NCBI GenBank assembly: GCA_031266935.1
Contig: JAISAC010000015.1
Span: 1-36,892, forward strand
DNA: 36,892 nucleotides
Source: Prevotellaceae bacterium
Lineage (GTDB): Bacteria; Bacteroidota; Bacteroidia; Bacteroidales; UBA932
Direction: 5' to 3'
Both the position numbers and the translations under genes were made by a program. Below, in pieces: positions 1-8,095 of this stretch. The notes under the pieces were generated by a model that made no database searches, was not told where the DNA came from, and saw only the letters and a program-made list of their open reading frames with translations. The number at the start of each line of letters is the position of its first letter. Position 1 is the first letter of the stretch.

Positions 1-102
1 GAAGGAGCAAATTCGCTGCACGTCCGGCAAAAAATCATTTATCACCTTCCTGACGTCAGGAAGGTGATAGAAGCAGGAAAAAGGGCTTTGGAAAAAAACT
101 AA
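1..102 (+). pseudogene. Truncated dinD-like fragment (5' end outside window)
   Basis: An open frame enters from the left edge and stops at 100-102, ending in PDVRKVIEAGK followed by RALEKN. From about position 27 the DNA matches the inside of the complete dinD at 129-950 (its 300-355 region). Both copies read in the same frame: QKI, two residues, H, L or F, then PDVRKVIEAGK. The part after the shared segment is unrelated and ends within seven codons. This is best read as a broken or partly duplicated dinD copy lying directly upstream of the intact one. It could instead be the true C-terminus of another gene that shares this segment. Because the 5' part is missing the call is moderate. Confidence 0.45.
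41..68. repeat. Perfect 28-bp palindrome, repeated inside dinD
   Basis: The left arm ATCACCTTCCTGAC is followed directly by its exact reverse complement. A second copy with a single mismatch lies in the dinD coding region at 317-344. In both places it is part of a coding frame that gives PDVRKV. Confidence 0.8.
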
Positions 103-128
103 AAACTAAAAACTAAAAAAGACAACGT

Positions 129-950
129 ATGAAATCAGCAGAAATAAAAATGCTATTTGAGCAATTTGAGCGCGCTTCCGCCGAAGTAGAAGGCGTGGAA
201 TGTTGGAGCGCACGGGAGATCCAACAGCTACTGGGATACTCCAAGTGGGAGAATTTTTCTCATGTAGTTGACAAGGCCAAAGAATCTTGCCAAAATGCAG
301 GGCAGAAAATCGGCGATCACTTTCCTGACGTCAGGAAGGTGATAGAAGCAGGAAAAGGTGCTGTACATGAGATAGATGATATACTTCTTACCCGCTATGC
401 ATGTTACCTGATAGCTCAAAATGGCGACAGCAAAAAGGAGCAAGTCGCTTTTGCGCAGAGCTATTTTGCCGTGCAAACCCGGCGGGCAGAAATCATCGAG
501 CAGCGCGTTCTGGAGTATGAGCGCGTACAAGCCCGCGCCAAGTTAGCCGAAACGGAGAAAATGCTGTCCGGAATTTTATACGAGCGGGGCGTAAACGATA
601 AGGATTTTGCTATTATTCGCTCCAAAGGCGACCAAGCCCTGTTTAGGTTGAATACTGCAATGCTAAAGCGTAAGCTGGGCGTTCCGAATAGCCGTCCGGT
701 TGCCGATTTTTTGCCGACTATTAGCATAAAAGCAAAAGATTTGGCGGCAGAAATGACCTCCGTAAACGTTCAGGCAAAAGATCTGCATGGCGTACATCCC
801 ATAGAAACCGAACATGTAGATAATAATCAGGCTGTAAGGGCAATGCTGCTGGAGCGCGGCATTGTTCCCGAGCAATTGCCTCCGGCCGAAGACATAAAAA
901 AGGTGGAGCGTAAATTGAAAAGTGATGAAAAAAAAACGTTGACAAAATAA
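129..950 (+). CDS. dinD: DinD-like DNA-damage-inducible protein
   Basis: A 273-residue protein that matches the DinD family along its length. Recognisable parts are an N-terminal WSAREIQQLLGYSKWENF segment (the BRO-N/DinD-like start), DHFPDVRKVIEAGKGA, the strongly conserved LTRYACYLIAQNGD block, and FAQSYFAVQTRR. The C-terminal third is charged and helical, including the repeated element VNVQAKDLHGVHPIETEHV. In E. coli, DinD is an SOS-induced protein that inhibits RecA filament activity; the role here is inferred from family membership. The start at 129 follows an A-rich leader made of repeated AAAAACT units. A truncated copy lies immediately upstream. No LexA box is evident in the short leader, so SOS control is not shown by the sequence. 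Confidence 0.82.
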   Translation: MKSAEIKMLFEQFERASAEVEGVECWSAREIQQLLGYSKWENFSHVVDKAKESCQNAGQKIGDHFPDVRKVIEAGKGAVHEIDDILLTRYACYLIAQNGDSKKEQVAFAQSYFAVQTRRAEIIEQRVLEYERVQARAKLAETEKMLSGILYERGVNDKDFAIIRSKGDQALFRLNTAMLKRKLGVPNSRPVADFLPTISIKAKDLAAEMTSVNVQAKDLHGVHPIETEHVDNNQAVRAMLLERGIVPEQLPPAEDIKKVERKLKSDEKKTLTK

Positions 951-990
951 ACTTTTAATGCTTGTTTGTAACCCCAAAAAGACATTCAAA

Positions 991-2610
991 ATGAAGCTGC
1001 GTTACTACCTGCTTGCTGCCGCGCTAACGCTACAGGCAGCTGCCGTAAGCGCATACGGCGAGTACAGGGTTGGCGTGGGCGTTGCCGTTAGCGCTCCGGT
1101 AGCCCCGTTTGGCGATACCTTGTTTACGCTCTACGGCAACCTTGGCGGCATAGCGGTGCAGAAGCGCGCCCAGCTGGTTGCCGAAAACATTGTCCTGCTA
1201 AGGAACGATTTGCTCTTTGACCCCGATTCGCTCGTTGTTCTTGACGCGGGCGAGGAGCACCTTGTTGCCTACCGCGGCATGGCGCTTGTTGGGCTAACAG
1301 CGCAGCAGGCAGCGGCTATGGGCGTATCCTGCCGCGAGCTGGTGCAGGAGTACCGCGACGTCATTGCCGCCGCTGTTACCGCAGCGCATGCCGAAAGTAC
1401 GTGGCTTACCGTTGTAAAGCGGCTTGCGCTGGCCTTGCTCGTCGTGGCGGCGGCGTACTTCGGTATAAAGTACCTGAACCTCTCCCACCGCAAGCTGGTG
1501 GTGCTGCTGAGGCGGCACAAGCTGAAGCCTGTAAAAGCGCTGAAGTACCTGATGGATAACAACAAGCAGATAGCGATAGGGCTTATAGTGCTGCGGGTTG
1601 TGAAGTATTTCCTCGTTGTTGTGGTGGTGTACGTTTGCGCGCTTATCCTGTTTCGGCTTTTTCCGGCCACGCGCTGGCTCTCGGATACCCTGATAGGGTA
1701 CATTACAGCGCCGCTGAAAAAAATTTTTTCTGCCGTGTGGGATTACCTGCCGAACGTTTTTTACATCGCCATTATAGTTGTTTTGTTCCGGCTGATAGCA
1801 AGAGCGCTGCGGATTATTGCCAATAAGGTCGGCACCGGATCGCTTGCCATTAAAGGTTTTCAGCCCGAATGGGCAGCTCCTACCTACGGGATTCTCAGGG
1901 TGATGGTGGTAGCTTTTGCGCTCATTTTTATTTTCCCGTTTCTTCCCAACTCCGATTCGGATATTTTTAGGGGGGTATCGGTGTTTTTAGGCCTGCTGCT
2001 TTCGCTCGGCTCCACCTCCATCATTAGCAACATTATATCGGGCTTGGTGATTACCTACATGAACCCTTTCAAGGAGGGAGACCGCATAAAAATGGGCGAG
2101 CACGTGGGCGATGTGGTAGAAAAAACAGCCCTCGTTACGCGCCTTAGAACGTCCAAAAACGAGCTGATTACCATACCCAACTCCATCATCATGACAGCCC
2201 AAACTGTCAACTACAGCAACTCGGCCAGGGACTACGGGCTAATTCTCCACGTGCAGGTGGCCATGGGGTACGAGGTGCCGTGGCGCAGGGTGCACGAGCT
2301 GCTCATAGAAGCCGGAGCAAAAACCGAATACGTGCTGCAGGAGCCAAAGCCATTTGTGCTGCAAACAGCCCTTGACGATTTCTACGTGCAGTACCAAATC
2401 AACGTCTATACCGCCGAGGCCTGCAAAATGCTCAACATATACTCCAGCCTGTACGCCAACGTGCAGGATATATTCCACCGCGAGGGCGTAGAGATGGTAA
2501 TGCCGCACATAGCCTCCGTGCGCGATGCAAGCAAGGTATCCATGCCTGAAGAGTATATTCGTCCCGGACAGGAACGCACGCCGCCGTTCAGAGTGACGGT
2601 CGAAAAGTAG
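991..2610 (+). CDS. MscS-family mechanosensitive ion channel
   Basis: A 539-residue inner-membrane channel. I chose ATG 991 over the in-frame ATG at 958 because it gives a clean signal peptide (MKLRYYLLAAALTLQAAAVSA). The first about 110 residues form a periplasmic domain. Five hydrophobic segments follow, at roughly residues 135-160, 190-220, 245-265, 290-315 and 325-355. The last is the Gly/Ala/Ser-rich pore helix of MscS (FLGLLLSLGSTSIISN) and leads into the beta domain signature PFKEGDRIKMGEHVGDV and the stretch IPNSIIM. The C-terminal domain ends near residue 515. Such channels release solutes on hypo-osmotic shock. The extra N-terminal helices make it longer than E. coli MscS (about 286 residues), like the larger MscS-like proteins common in Bacteroidetes. 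It starts 40 bases after dinD. Confidence 0.9.
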   Translation: MKLRYYLLAAALTLQAAAVSAYGEYRVGVGVAVSAPVAPFGDTLFTLYGNLGGIAVQKRAQLVAENIVLLRNDLLFDPDSLVVLDAGEEHLVAYRGMALVGLTAQQAAAMGVSCRELVQEYRDVIAAAVTAAHAESTWLTVVKRLALALLVVAAAYFGIKYLNLSHRKLVVLLRRHKLKPVKALKYLMDNNKQIAIGLIVLRVVKYFLVVVVVYVCALILFRLFPATRWLSDTLIGYITAPLKKIFSAVWDYLPNVFYIAIIVVLFRLIARALRIIANKVGTGSLAIKGFQPEWAAPTYGILRVMVVAFALIFIFPFLPNSDSDIFRGVSVFLGLLLSLGSTSIISNIISGLVITYMNPFKEGDRIKMGEHVGDVVEKTALVTRLRTSKNELITIPNSIIMTAQTVNYSNSARDYGLILHVQVAMGYEVPWRRVHELLIEAGAKTEYVLQEPKPFVLQTALDDFYVQYQINVYTAEACKMLNIYSSLYANVQDIFHREGVEMVMPHIASVRDASKVSMPEEYIRPGQERTPPFRVTVEK

Positions 2611-2941
2611 CGGCGCTGCCTGTAGAGGAATAATGCCAAAATTCCCTCCCTCACGGGACGGTGCAAGCGCCCATTTTCTAAATCAGGTAAGCGCACCCTG
2701 CCGGCAGCATGGCGGAGCTTGCGCTATACAGCTAATAAATCAAACCTGCAAATATTAGCGCCTCCACAAATAGCTATCAAATCAAAGTTTTACAAATATT
2801 TCTGCAAACGCAAGCGTTAAAGTAGCGTTAATTCCATATTAAATAAAATCTGCTTGTAAATTATAAAGCTATATTTGCCCGATTTATGAGCCGTGCGCGT
2901 ACACGAATGTACAGGTTCGGTTAAATTGTAATTTGGAAACG
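2611..2941. other. Intergenic region upstream of the pectin block
   Basis: About 330 bases without a convincing gene. It holds a REP-like hairpin around 2646-2662 (CCCTCACGGGACGG with an upstream CCCTCC), followed about 18 bases later by TTTTCTA, a layout also seen near 19400 and 23290. It then has an AT-rich stretch and a promoter-like box at 2870-2878. The region probably carries the end of the channel gene's transcript and the start of the GH35 transcript. Confidence 0.6.
2870..2878 (+). promoter_or_regulatory. Bacteroidetes -7 box upstream of GH35 gene
   Basis: TATATTTGC fits the Bacteroidetes -7 consensus TAnnTTTG and lies 64 bases before the ATG at 2942. No good TTTG box is found 19 bases upstream, so only the -7 element is supported. 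Confidence 0.5.
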
Positions 2942-4651
2942 ATGAAATCTCTTTTACTCCCCTTTGCGGTGAGCGTCCTGCTGCTGGGATGCGCCGCTCC
3001 GTCCGGCAAGCAGAAGCTGCCTGCCGACCTGCCGCACCTTGAGAAGCGCGGCAACGTTACCCAGTTCATAGTGGATGGGAAACCCTTTTTGGCGCTGGGA
3101 GGGGAGCTGCACAACTCCTCCTCCACCAGCACGGCGTACATGAAAAGCATTTGGCCAAAGCTCAGGGCTATTGGCCTGAATACGGTGCTGGCTGTTGTTT
3201 CGTGGGAGCAGGTAGAGCCGGAAGAAGGTGTTTTTGATTTTTCGACGCTTGACGACCTTATTCGCGACGCCCGCGCCAACGAGATGAGGCTTGTGGCGCT
3301 GTGGTTTGCCAGCTGGAAGAATGGCATATCGAGCTACCAGCCGGCGTGGGTAAAGCGGGACGCCGAGCGCTTCCCCTTGGCGAAGACCAAAAGCGGGGCG
3401 TCGCTGAATATCCTTTCCACCACCGGCGAGCAGACCATGCAGGCCGACGCAAAGGCCTACGCTGCCATGCTGCGCCACCTCCGCGAGGTGGATGCGGAGA
3501 GAACGGTTATCATGGTGCAGCTGGAGAACGAGGTGGGGCTGCACGGCGATACCCGCGACTACCACCCCGATGCGGCTGCAAAGTTCGGCGCTCCCGTGCC
3601 GGAGGCGTTGACGGCTTACCTTGCCGCTCGCCGCGATAGCCTGCTGCCCGAGCTGAGGGATGCATGGACGGCAGCCGGCGGCAAAACATCCGGAACGTGG
3701 GAGGAGGTGTTCGGCAAAGGCGACTACACGGACGAGCTGTTCATGGCGTGGAGCTACGCCACCTACATGAATGCGATTGCCGAGGCGGGCAAGGCGGAGT
3801 ATCCCCTGCCGGTTTTTGTCAACGCATGGATTGTGCAGCCGCAGGACAAGCGCCCCGGCGACTACCCCTCCGGAGGCCCGCAGGCGCAAACTCACGACGT
3901 ATGGCGCGCCGGCGCTCCTACCGTTGACATGCTCTGCCCCGACATTTACCTGCCGGAGTTTCCGGATATACTGAAGCTTTACAGCCGCGCGGGTAACCCC
4001 GTATTCATCCCCGAATCTTCGGCGGGCGTCAACGGGGCTGCCAACGCCGTTTACGCCATTGGCGAGATGGGGGCAATGGGCTACTCGCCGTTTGGCATTG
4101 AGGCGTATGGCTACGTGTCGTCGGCTACGGGTATCGTTACGGCGGAGGATGCCAGCAAGGATATTAGCCCGCTTACGTTTGCCTACCGGCAGCTGTCGGG
4201 CTTATCCTCAAAAATACTTGAGCATCAGGCGGCCGGTACCGTCCGTGCGGCGTGGCTCAAGCGCGAAAACCCGTCGGTGCGCGAGGCTACGCTGACGCTG
4301 GGCGGCTACCGCATAAGCGTGGAGCTGCGCAAAACCCGCGGCTCGGCCGACCTCCCTCCCGTGGGCTACGCGCTGGTGATGATGGACGGCAGGGACGAAT
4401 ATACGGTGATGGGCTACGACGTGGACGTTACCTTTGAGCCGCTGGAAGGCGCTCATATAGCGGGGCTGGCAAAGGTGCAGGAGGGCGACTACGTGGACGG
4501 TAAGTGGGTGGCAGAGCGCTGGCTGAACGGCGACGAAATCCAGCTGCGCTACGACTTGCCGGAGGCGCAAAAGGTTAAGCAGTCCGGTCAGGGATTACGC
4601 TTTGCGGGCGCTAACCCAAAGCTGCAAAAAGTGGAACTTTTTGAATTCTGA
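2942..4651 (+). CDS. GH35-type beta-galactosidase lipoprotein with DUF5597-like C-terminus
   Basis: A 569-residue lipoprotein. ATG 2942 is preferred to the upstream TTG because it gives a short signal peptide ending in the lipobox LLLGC. The TIM-barrel glycosidase domain covers about residues 30-390. QLENEVG holds the likely acid/base E197 (Glu after Asn, as in clan GH-A), and VFIPES holds the likely nucleophile E358. The C-terminal beta domain (about 400-569) resembles DUF5597, which accompanies these GH35-like enzymes. Expected role: removal of terminal beta-galactosyl residues, in this context from rhamnogalacturonan side chains, at the cell envelope. The exact sugar is inferred from the neighbours. 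It is the first gene of a + strand pectin block. Its last residues (FEF) and stop codon lie inside a GAATT repeat array. Confidence 0.82.
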   Translation: MKSLLLPFAVSVLLLGCAAPSGKQKLPADLPHLEKRGNVTQFIVDGKPFLALGGELHNSSSTSTAYMKSIWPKLRAIGLNTVLAVVSWEQVEPEEGVFDFSTLDDLIRDARANEMRLVALWFASWKNGISSYQPAWVKRDAERFPLAKTKSGASLNILSTTGEQTMQADAKAYAAMLRHLREVDAERTVIMVQLENEVGLHGDTRDYHPDAAAKFGAPVPEALTAYLAARRDSLLPELRDAWTAAGGKTSGTWEEVFGKGDYTDELFMAWSYATYMNAIAEAGKAEYPLPVFVNAWIVQPQDKRPGDYPSGGPQAQTHDVWRAGAPTVDMLCPDIYLPEFPDILKLYSRAGNPVFIPESSAGVNGAANAVYAIGEMGAMGYSPFGIEAYGYVSSATGIVTAEDASKDISPLTFAYRQLSGLSSKILEHQAAGTVRAAWLKRENPSVREATLTLGGYRISVELRKTRGSADLPPVGYALVMMDGRDEYTVMGYDVDVTFEPLEGAHIAGLAKVQEGDYVDGKWVAERWLNGDEIQLRYDLPEAQKVKQSGQGLRFAGANPKLQKVELFEF

Positions 4652-4675
4652 ATTTTGAATTCTGAATTTTGAATT
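4642..4675. repeat. GAATTctGAATTtt short tandem array
   Basis: Four to five tandem copies of a 9-10 base unit (TTCTGAATT/TTTTGAATT) overlap the stop codon of the GH35 gene. Similar arrays follow the GH105 gene (7575-7608) and the GH28 gene (12103-12200). Each runs into GAATTG followed by a GC-rich segment containing GACGCC, GCGCCG or TACGCC. Confidence 0.8.
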
Positions 4676-5027
4676 GGGCTGACGCCGGGGGTGCATTTCA
4701 AATTAGCATGCCTCGTAAGGCAAAACACAGCTTTTGCTCATTCCATAGGAATGAATCGCTCGGTAGAAAAGGCAACGTTCCGGTGGTTGTCGGCATCCCG
4801 TAGGGATGCATCCCTACGGGATGCCAAAGAGGGATGCCATTCGTGTTTTCTACCGAGCGAATAATCCCTACGGGATTATTTAAAGCGACAAGTTGAAATA
4901 CACCTCGACGTCGGTGATAATTAGGAATTAAAAATCTGTGTAAATCCATAAAATCTGTGTCATCTGTGTGCTAAAAAAAACGACGATAAATGAGATAGCG
5001 TGTGTAAAATAACCAAAGCCAATAACC
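4652..5027. other. Repeat-filled intergenic region
   Basis: About 375 bases with no credible gene. It holds the end of the GAATT array, the composite palindromic repeat at 4732-4893, a short repeat in which AAAATCTGTGT recurs around 4930-4962, and the leader of the next gene. No canonical promoter was recognised in front of 5028. Confidence 0.7.
4732..4893. repeat. Composite dispersed palindromic repeat, copy 1
   Basis: The element contains CATTCCATAGGAATG, the arm CGCTCGGTAGAAAA, a perfect 34-bp palindrome at 4792-4825 (GGCATCCCGTAGGGATG and its complement), the opposite arm TTTTCTACCGAGCG near 4847-4860, and the palindrome AATCCCTACGGGATT near 4863-4877. The first 63 bases (4732-4794) recur at 36830-36892 with one mismatch. 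This looks like a genome-wide non-coding repeat with nested hairpins, not a gene. Confidence 0.85.
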
Positions 5028-6098
5028 ATGAGTAAATTTTTCCTTTTCATTTTTTGTATGCTGCCGCTGGCCTTATCTGCCCAGCTGGACGCTCCCCACT
5101 TCAGGGTATTTCAGTTCCCTGCCAACCAAATCCCCCGTATTGACGGCAGCTTCGACGACTGGGACGTTGTTCCCGAAGCCTGCGTGGTGGGCACGGAGGA
5201 GCTGTGGGACGATACGGAAAAGCACAAGGGCATCGACAAAAAAACGCTGGACGTGCGGGTAAAGGTGGGCTGGGTGAAGGGCTTGAACCGCCTCTACTTC
5301 ATGTACGAAGCCTACGACGATTACTGGGATTTTACCCACACCGGCCTGCACAACGATATTTTTGAAATCGTGGTGGACGGCGACCTGTCCGGCGGGCCTC
5401 ACATCGACGAGCGCCACCCCAACAAGGAGCTGCCGCAGTGGGACGCCTACTTTCTTTTTCACGGGGTGCATGCGCAGAACTACCACGTGTTTACCCCTCC
5501 GGCGTACGGCAAGGACTGGGCGCTTGCGTGGGGCAGCCAGCCGTGGATTAAGGAGCTGCCCTACGCCAACGCCGCGTTTGACTACAGCTTCAAGCCCGGC
5601 GAGGCGGGCAAGCTGCGGCTGGAGTTTTACGTTACGGTGTTCGACTACGCCGGCAACGACCCCTCGCGCGCTGTCGAATCGCAGCTCTACGACGGCAAGC
5701 ATATCGGGCTGTGCTGGGCTGTCATTGATTACGACGACGTGAACAGCGACGGAAACAACGGCTTTTGGAACCTCTCCAAGCACCACACCATGTACGGCGA
5801 GTCGTCGCAGCTGCGCACGTTTGAGCTCATGCCGCTCGAGCAGCGCTTCAAAAAAGCCGTTTGCGCCAGGTGGGAGCACAAGGTGGTGGACATGCGCCGG
5901 CGGGTAGTAGCTTTCAGCGACCTCTCCGAAGGAAACATCACGCAGTGGAGGTGGGATTTTGGCGACGGAACAACCTCCACCGAGCAGCACCCGCTACATG
6001 CCTACAGGGAAGCCGGAAAGTATATCGTAACCCTCGACGTTGTTGCTCCGGAGGGAGAAGACCGTGCAACCCGCGTGTGGGATGTGGCGGTGAAGTAG
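5028..6098 (+). CDS. Secreted CBM9-like / PKD-domain carbohydrate-binding protein
   Basis: A 356-residue exported protein. Residues 1-18 (MSKFFLFIFCMLPLALSA) form a signal peptide with cleavage before Gln. Residues about 25-250 match the CBM9-like sugar-binding fold: IDGSFDDWDVVPEA at the start, then LYFMYEAYDDYWDF, NDIFEIVVDGD and a later WAVIDYDD. Residues about 285-356 form a PKD domain with the diagnostic WDFGDGTTS and a closing YREAGKYIVTLDV. No catalytic residues are visible, so it probably binds plant cell-wall polysaccharide and helps present it to neighbouring enzymes. It lies between a GH35 and a GH105 gene on the same strand. The ligand is not deducible from the sequence. Confidence 0.78.
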   Translation: MSKFFLFIFCMLPLALSAQLDAPHFRVFQFPANQIPRIDGSFDDWDVVPEACVVGTEELWDDTEKHKGIDKKTLDVRVKVGWVKGLNRLYFMYEAYDDYWDFTHTGLHNDIFEIVVDGDLSGGPHIDERHPNKELPQWDAYFLFHGVHAQNYHVFTPPAYGKDWALAWGSQPWIKELPYANAAFDYSFKPGEAGKLRLEFYVTVFDYAGNDPSRAVESQLYDGKHIGLCWAVIDYDDVNSDGNNGFWNLSKHHTMYGESSQLRTFELMPLEQRFKKAVCARWEHKVVDMRRRVVAFSDLSEGNITQWRWDFGDGTTSTEQHPLHAYREAGKYIVTLDVVAPEGEDRATRVWDVAVK

Positions 6099-6191
6099 AG
6101 AAAAGAGAAAAAGAGAACAAAAGAAAAAGAGAACAAAAGAATTAAAGAGAAGAAAAGAAGGAAAAACTTACCCTAAAATCAAAAACTCAAA

Positions 6192-7577
6192 ATGCTTAAA
6201 CGCTCAATCTTCATAGCTATGTGCTGCCTTACGGCTGCCGCCTGTAGCCGTAAGGCCGATGTTGCCAACGACGCCAGCGCTCCCCTGCACCTGCTCAAGC
6301 CGAGCTACCAAAATCCTTACGGCGTACCCTCGCAGCAAGCTATCGAGGAGGCGCTGGGACGAGTGCGGGCTTACCTTGAGAAAGAAACTCCGGCGCAGCT
6401 GGTGGATGTGCGCACCCAGGAGCCGGTGGCGCTGAGCGATATTGACGTCCACTCGGGCTTGCAGCGCGGGACGTTTCGCCTTGCCAGCTATGAGTGGGGC
6501 GTTACCTACGCGGGTATGCTCCGCGCCGCAGAGGCTACCGGCGACAAGAGTTACGCCGACTACGCCGTCAGCCGGCTGACTTTCCTGAACGAAGCGGCAG
6601 CCCGCTTTCGCGAACAGCTGCCGCAGGACGACATCGGCGATATGCAGCTGCGCCGGCTGCTCTACCCCCGCGCCTTAGACGACGCAGGCTCCATGTGCGC
6701 CGCCTTTATCAAAGCCTCCGTGCTGCCCGGAGCGCCGGACTACGGCGATGCTATCCGCGCCGGCATGGGCTGGATTATGTCGGGGCAGTTTCGCCTGTCC
6801 GACGGTACGCTGGCGCGCAACAGGCCGCACCGCCACACGCTCTGGCTCGACGATATGTTCATGTCTATTCCTGCCATTGCGTGGATGGGCCGATACACCG
6901 GCGACAGCAGCTACTACAACGAGGCGGTAAAGCAGGTGCGCCTGTTTGCCGCGCGGATGTTTGTCCCGCAAAAAAATCTGTTCATGCACGGCTGGGTGGA
7001 GGGAATGGAGGAGCATCCCGCCTTCTTTTGGGGGCGCGCCAACGGCTGGGCGGTGATGACGCTCGTGGAGGTGCTGGAGGCGCTGCCGCCAACGCACGAA
7101 GGCTACGGCGAGGTGGTGGATTTGCTGAAAAAGCACATCAGCGGAATAGCCGCCTTGCAGTCGGGCGAGGGGCTTTGGCATCAGCTGTTAGACAGAAACG
7201 ATTCCTACTTGGAGACGTCGGCCTCGGCCATCTACGCCTACGCCATTGCCCGCGCCGTCAACAGCGGCTGGATAGACGCAAAGGCATACGCGCCGTGCGC
7301 CCTGCTGGCGTGGAACGCCGTGTCGAAGCAAATCAACGGGCAGGGGCAGGTGGAGGGAGTTTGCGTGGGCACGGGAATGGCGTTCGACCCCGCATTTTAC
7401 TGCTACCGGCCGGTCAACGTTTTTGCCGCTCACGGCTACGGGCCTGTCCTGCTGGCCGGCGCAGAAACCATTGCCTTGCTCCAAAAAGCGTACCCCAAGA
7501 TGAACGACAGCGCCGTGCAGCTTTACGGCAAGGATGTAAAAACAGACGCGCCTATTTTTGAGGAAGAGGAAGATTAA
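6192..7577 (+). CDS. GH105 unsaturated rhamnogalacturonyl hydrolase, lipoprotein
   Basis: A 461-residue protein of the YteR/RhiN (GH105) type. The N-terminus is a lipoprotein signal with the lipobox TAAAC (Cys18). The rest is an (alpha/alpha)6 barrel with family landmarks: SYEWGVTYAGML, LWLDDMFMSIPAIAWMGR (whose Asp pair is the expected catalytic site), HGWVEGMEEHPAFFWGRANG and GLWHQLLDRNDSYLETSASA. GH105 enzymes hydrate the 4,5-unsaturated galacturonyl end left by lyases, releasing rhamnose from unsaturated RG-I disaccharide or galacturonate from unsaturated oligogalacturonide. It therefore acts after the PL1 and PL22 enzymes encoded here. The acidic tail EEEED directly precedes a GAATT repeat array. 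Codon use is GC-rich, like the other pectin genes. Confidence 0.9.
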   Translation: MLKRSIFIAMCCLTAAACSRKADVANDASAPLHLLKPSYQNPYGVPSQQAIEEALGRVRAYLEKETPAQLVDVRTQEPVALSDIDVHSGLQRGTFRLASYEWGVTYAGMLRAAEATGDKSYADYAVSRLTFLNEAAARFREQLPQDDIGDMQLRRLLYPRALDDAGSMCAAFIKASVLPGAPDYGDAIRAGMGWIMSGQFRLSDGTLARNRPHRHTLWLDDMFMSIPAIAWMGRYTGDSSYYNEAVKQVRLFAARMFVPQKNLFMHGWVEGMEEHPAFFWGRANGWAVMTLVEVLEALPPTHEGYGEVVDLLKKHISGIAALQSGEGLWHQLLDRNDSYLETSASAIYAYAIARAVNSGWIDAKAYAPCALLAWNAVSKQINGQGQVEGVCVGTGMAFDPAFYCYRPVNVFAAHGYGPVLLAGAETIALLQKAYPKMNDSAVQLYGKDVKTDAPIFEEEED

Positions 7578-7608
7578 ATTTTGAATTTTGAATTTTGAAT
7601 TTTGAATT
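7575..7608. repeat. TTTTGAATT tandem array after GH105
   Basis: Four copies of a TTTTGAATT-type unit overlap or directly follow the GH105 stop codon, the same layout as after the GH35 and GH28 genes. Confidence 0.75.
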
Positions 7609-7612
7609 GCGC

Positions 7613-7706
7613 CGTCATTCCGAGCGCAGCGAGGAATCTCCTCTTCCTCAGCACCCAAGTGCGGTAGCCACATGGTAGGAGATTCCTCACTGCGTTCGGA
7701 ATGACG
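7613..7706. repeat. 94-bp palindromic repeat, copy 1
   Basis: An inverted repeat starting CGTCATTCCGAGCGCAGCG and ending with the complementary sequence. It differs from copy 2 at about six positions, two of them in the right arm. Repeats of this CATTCCGAGCG...GAATGACG kind are widespread in bacterial and metagenomic assemblies. Confidence 0.85.
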
Positions 7707-7714
7707 GTGCGAGG

Positions 7715-7882
7715 TGCGGGAGAAAATAAGCACAGTGTATATTTCTTCCCGTCAGGTGGGGGAGAAAATAAGCACAGTGTTTATTTCTTCCCGTCAGGTG
7801 GGGGAGAAAATAAGCACAGTGTATATTTCTTCCCGTCAGGTGGAGGAGAAAATAAGCACAGTGTATATTTCTTCCCGTCGCG
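7715..7882. repeat. Four tandem 42-bp hairpin units
   Basis: Units lie at 7715-7756, 7757-7798, 7799-7840 and 7841-7882. They are nearly identical, with differences mostly in the first and last few bases and one A/T change. Each has GGGAGAAAATA and TATATTTCTTCCC arms around AGCACAGTG and could fold as an imperfect hairpin. There are no spacers, so this is not a CRISPR array. Confidence 0.85.
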
Positions 7883-7901
7883 CCCGCCGCGCCCGCCGCG
7901 C

Positions 7902-7995
7902 CGTCATTCCGAGCGCAGCGAGGAATCTCCTCTTCCTCAGCGCCCAAGTGCGGTAGCCGCATGGCGGGAGATTCCTCGCTGCGCTCGGAATGACG
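7902..7995. repeat. 94-bp palindromic repeat, copy 2
   Basis: The same element as 7613-7706, here with perfect 29-bp complementary arms. The two copies bracket the 42-bp tandem array in the same orientation. Confidence 0.85.
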
Positions 7996-8004
7996 GTGCG
8001 AGGT

Positions 8005-8046
8005 TGCGGGAGAGAATCTGACATGGTCAGATTTCTTCCCGCAGTC
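8005..8046. repeat. Diverged fifth 42-bp hairpin unit
   Basis: It has the same length and GCGGGAGA...TTTCTTCCCGC frame as the tandem units, but the centre is AATCTGACATGGTCAGATT, giving a longer hairpin (about 18-base arms with few mismatches). Confidence 0.7.
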
Positions 8047-8095
8047 AACCCTTAATTTGCATTAACAATTATTCACCAACAATTAATCACTAACC

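Larger units (their letters stand above)
7578..8095. other. Repeat-only intergenic region
   Basis: Over 500 bases between the GH105 and PL22 genes made almost entirely of repeats: a GAATT array, two 94-bp inverted-repeat elements and five 42-bp hairpin units. Open frames across it arise only because 42 is a multiple of three. No promoter box was recognised before 8096. Confidence 0.8.

Noticed and set aside
41-357. Insertion of a palindromic mobile element into dinD, as with Rickettsia palindromic elements
   Set aside because: From recalled E. coli DinD, the DHF to RYACYL interval has the same length here, so nothing appears inserted. Duplication of a native dinD segment explains the upstream copy better.
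958-990. Upstream ATG for the MscS channel
   Set aside because: The 11 extra residues would precede an otherwise normal signal peptide, so ATG 991 is preferred.
6494-7561. A 355-codon + strand open frame overlapping the GH105 gene
   Set aside because: It is rich in Arg, Gly and Ala, has no family features, and lies in another frame of a well-supported GH105 gene. The high GC content keeps shadow frames open. The same applies to long shadows over 2954-3895, 5073-5990, 8090-9889 and 31577-32539.
7715-7882. CRISPR-like array
   Set aside because: The units are contiguous and nearly identical with no variable spacers, and no cas genes are nearby.
7687-8048. Open frames with repeated ENKHSVYFFPSGGG-like peptides on both strands
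   Set aside because: They come from 42-bp tandem repeats whose length is divisible by three, plus palindromic elements known to give such spurious peptides. No start signal or family supports them.
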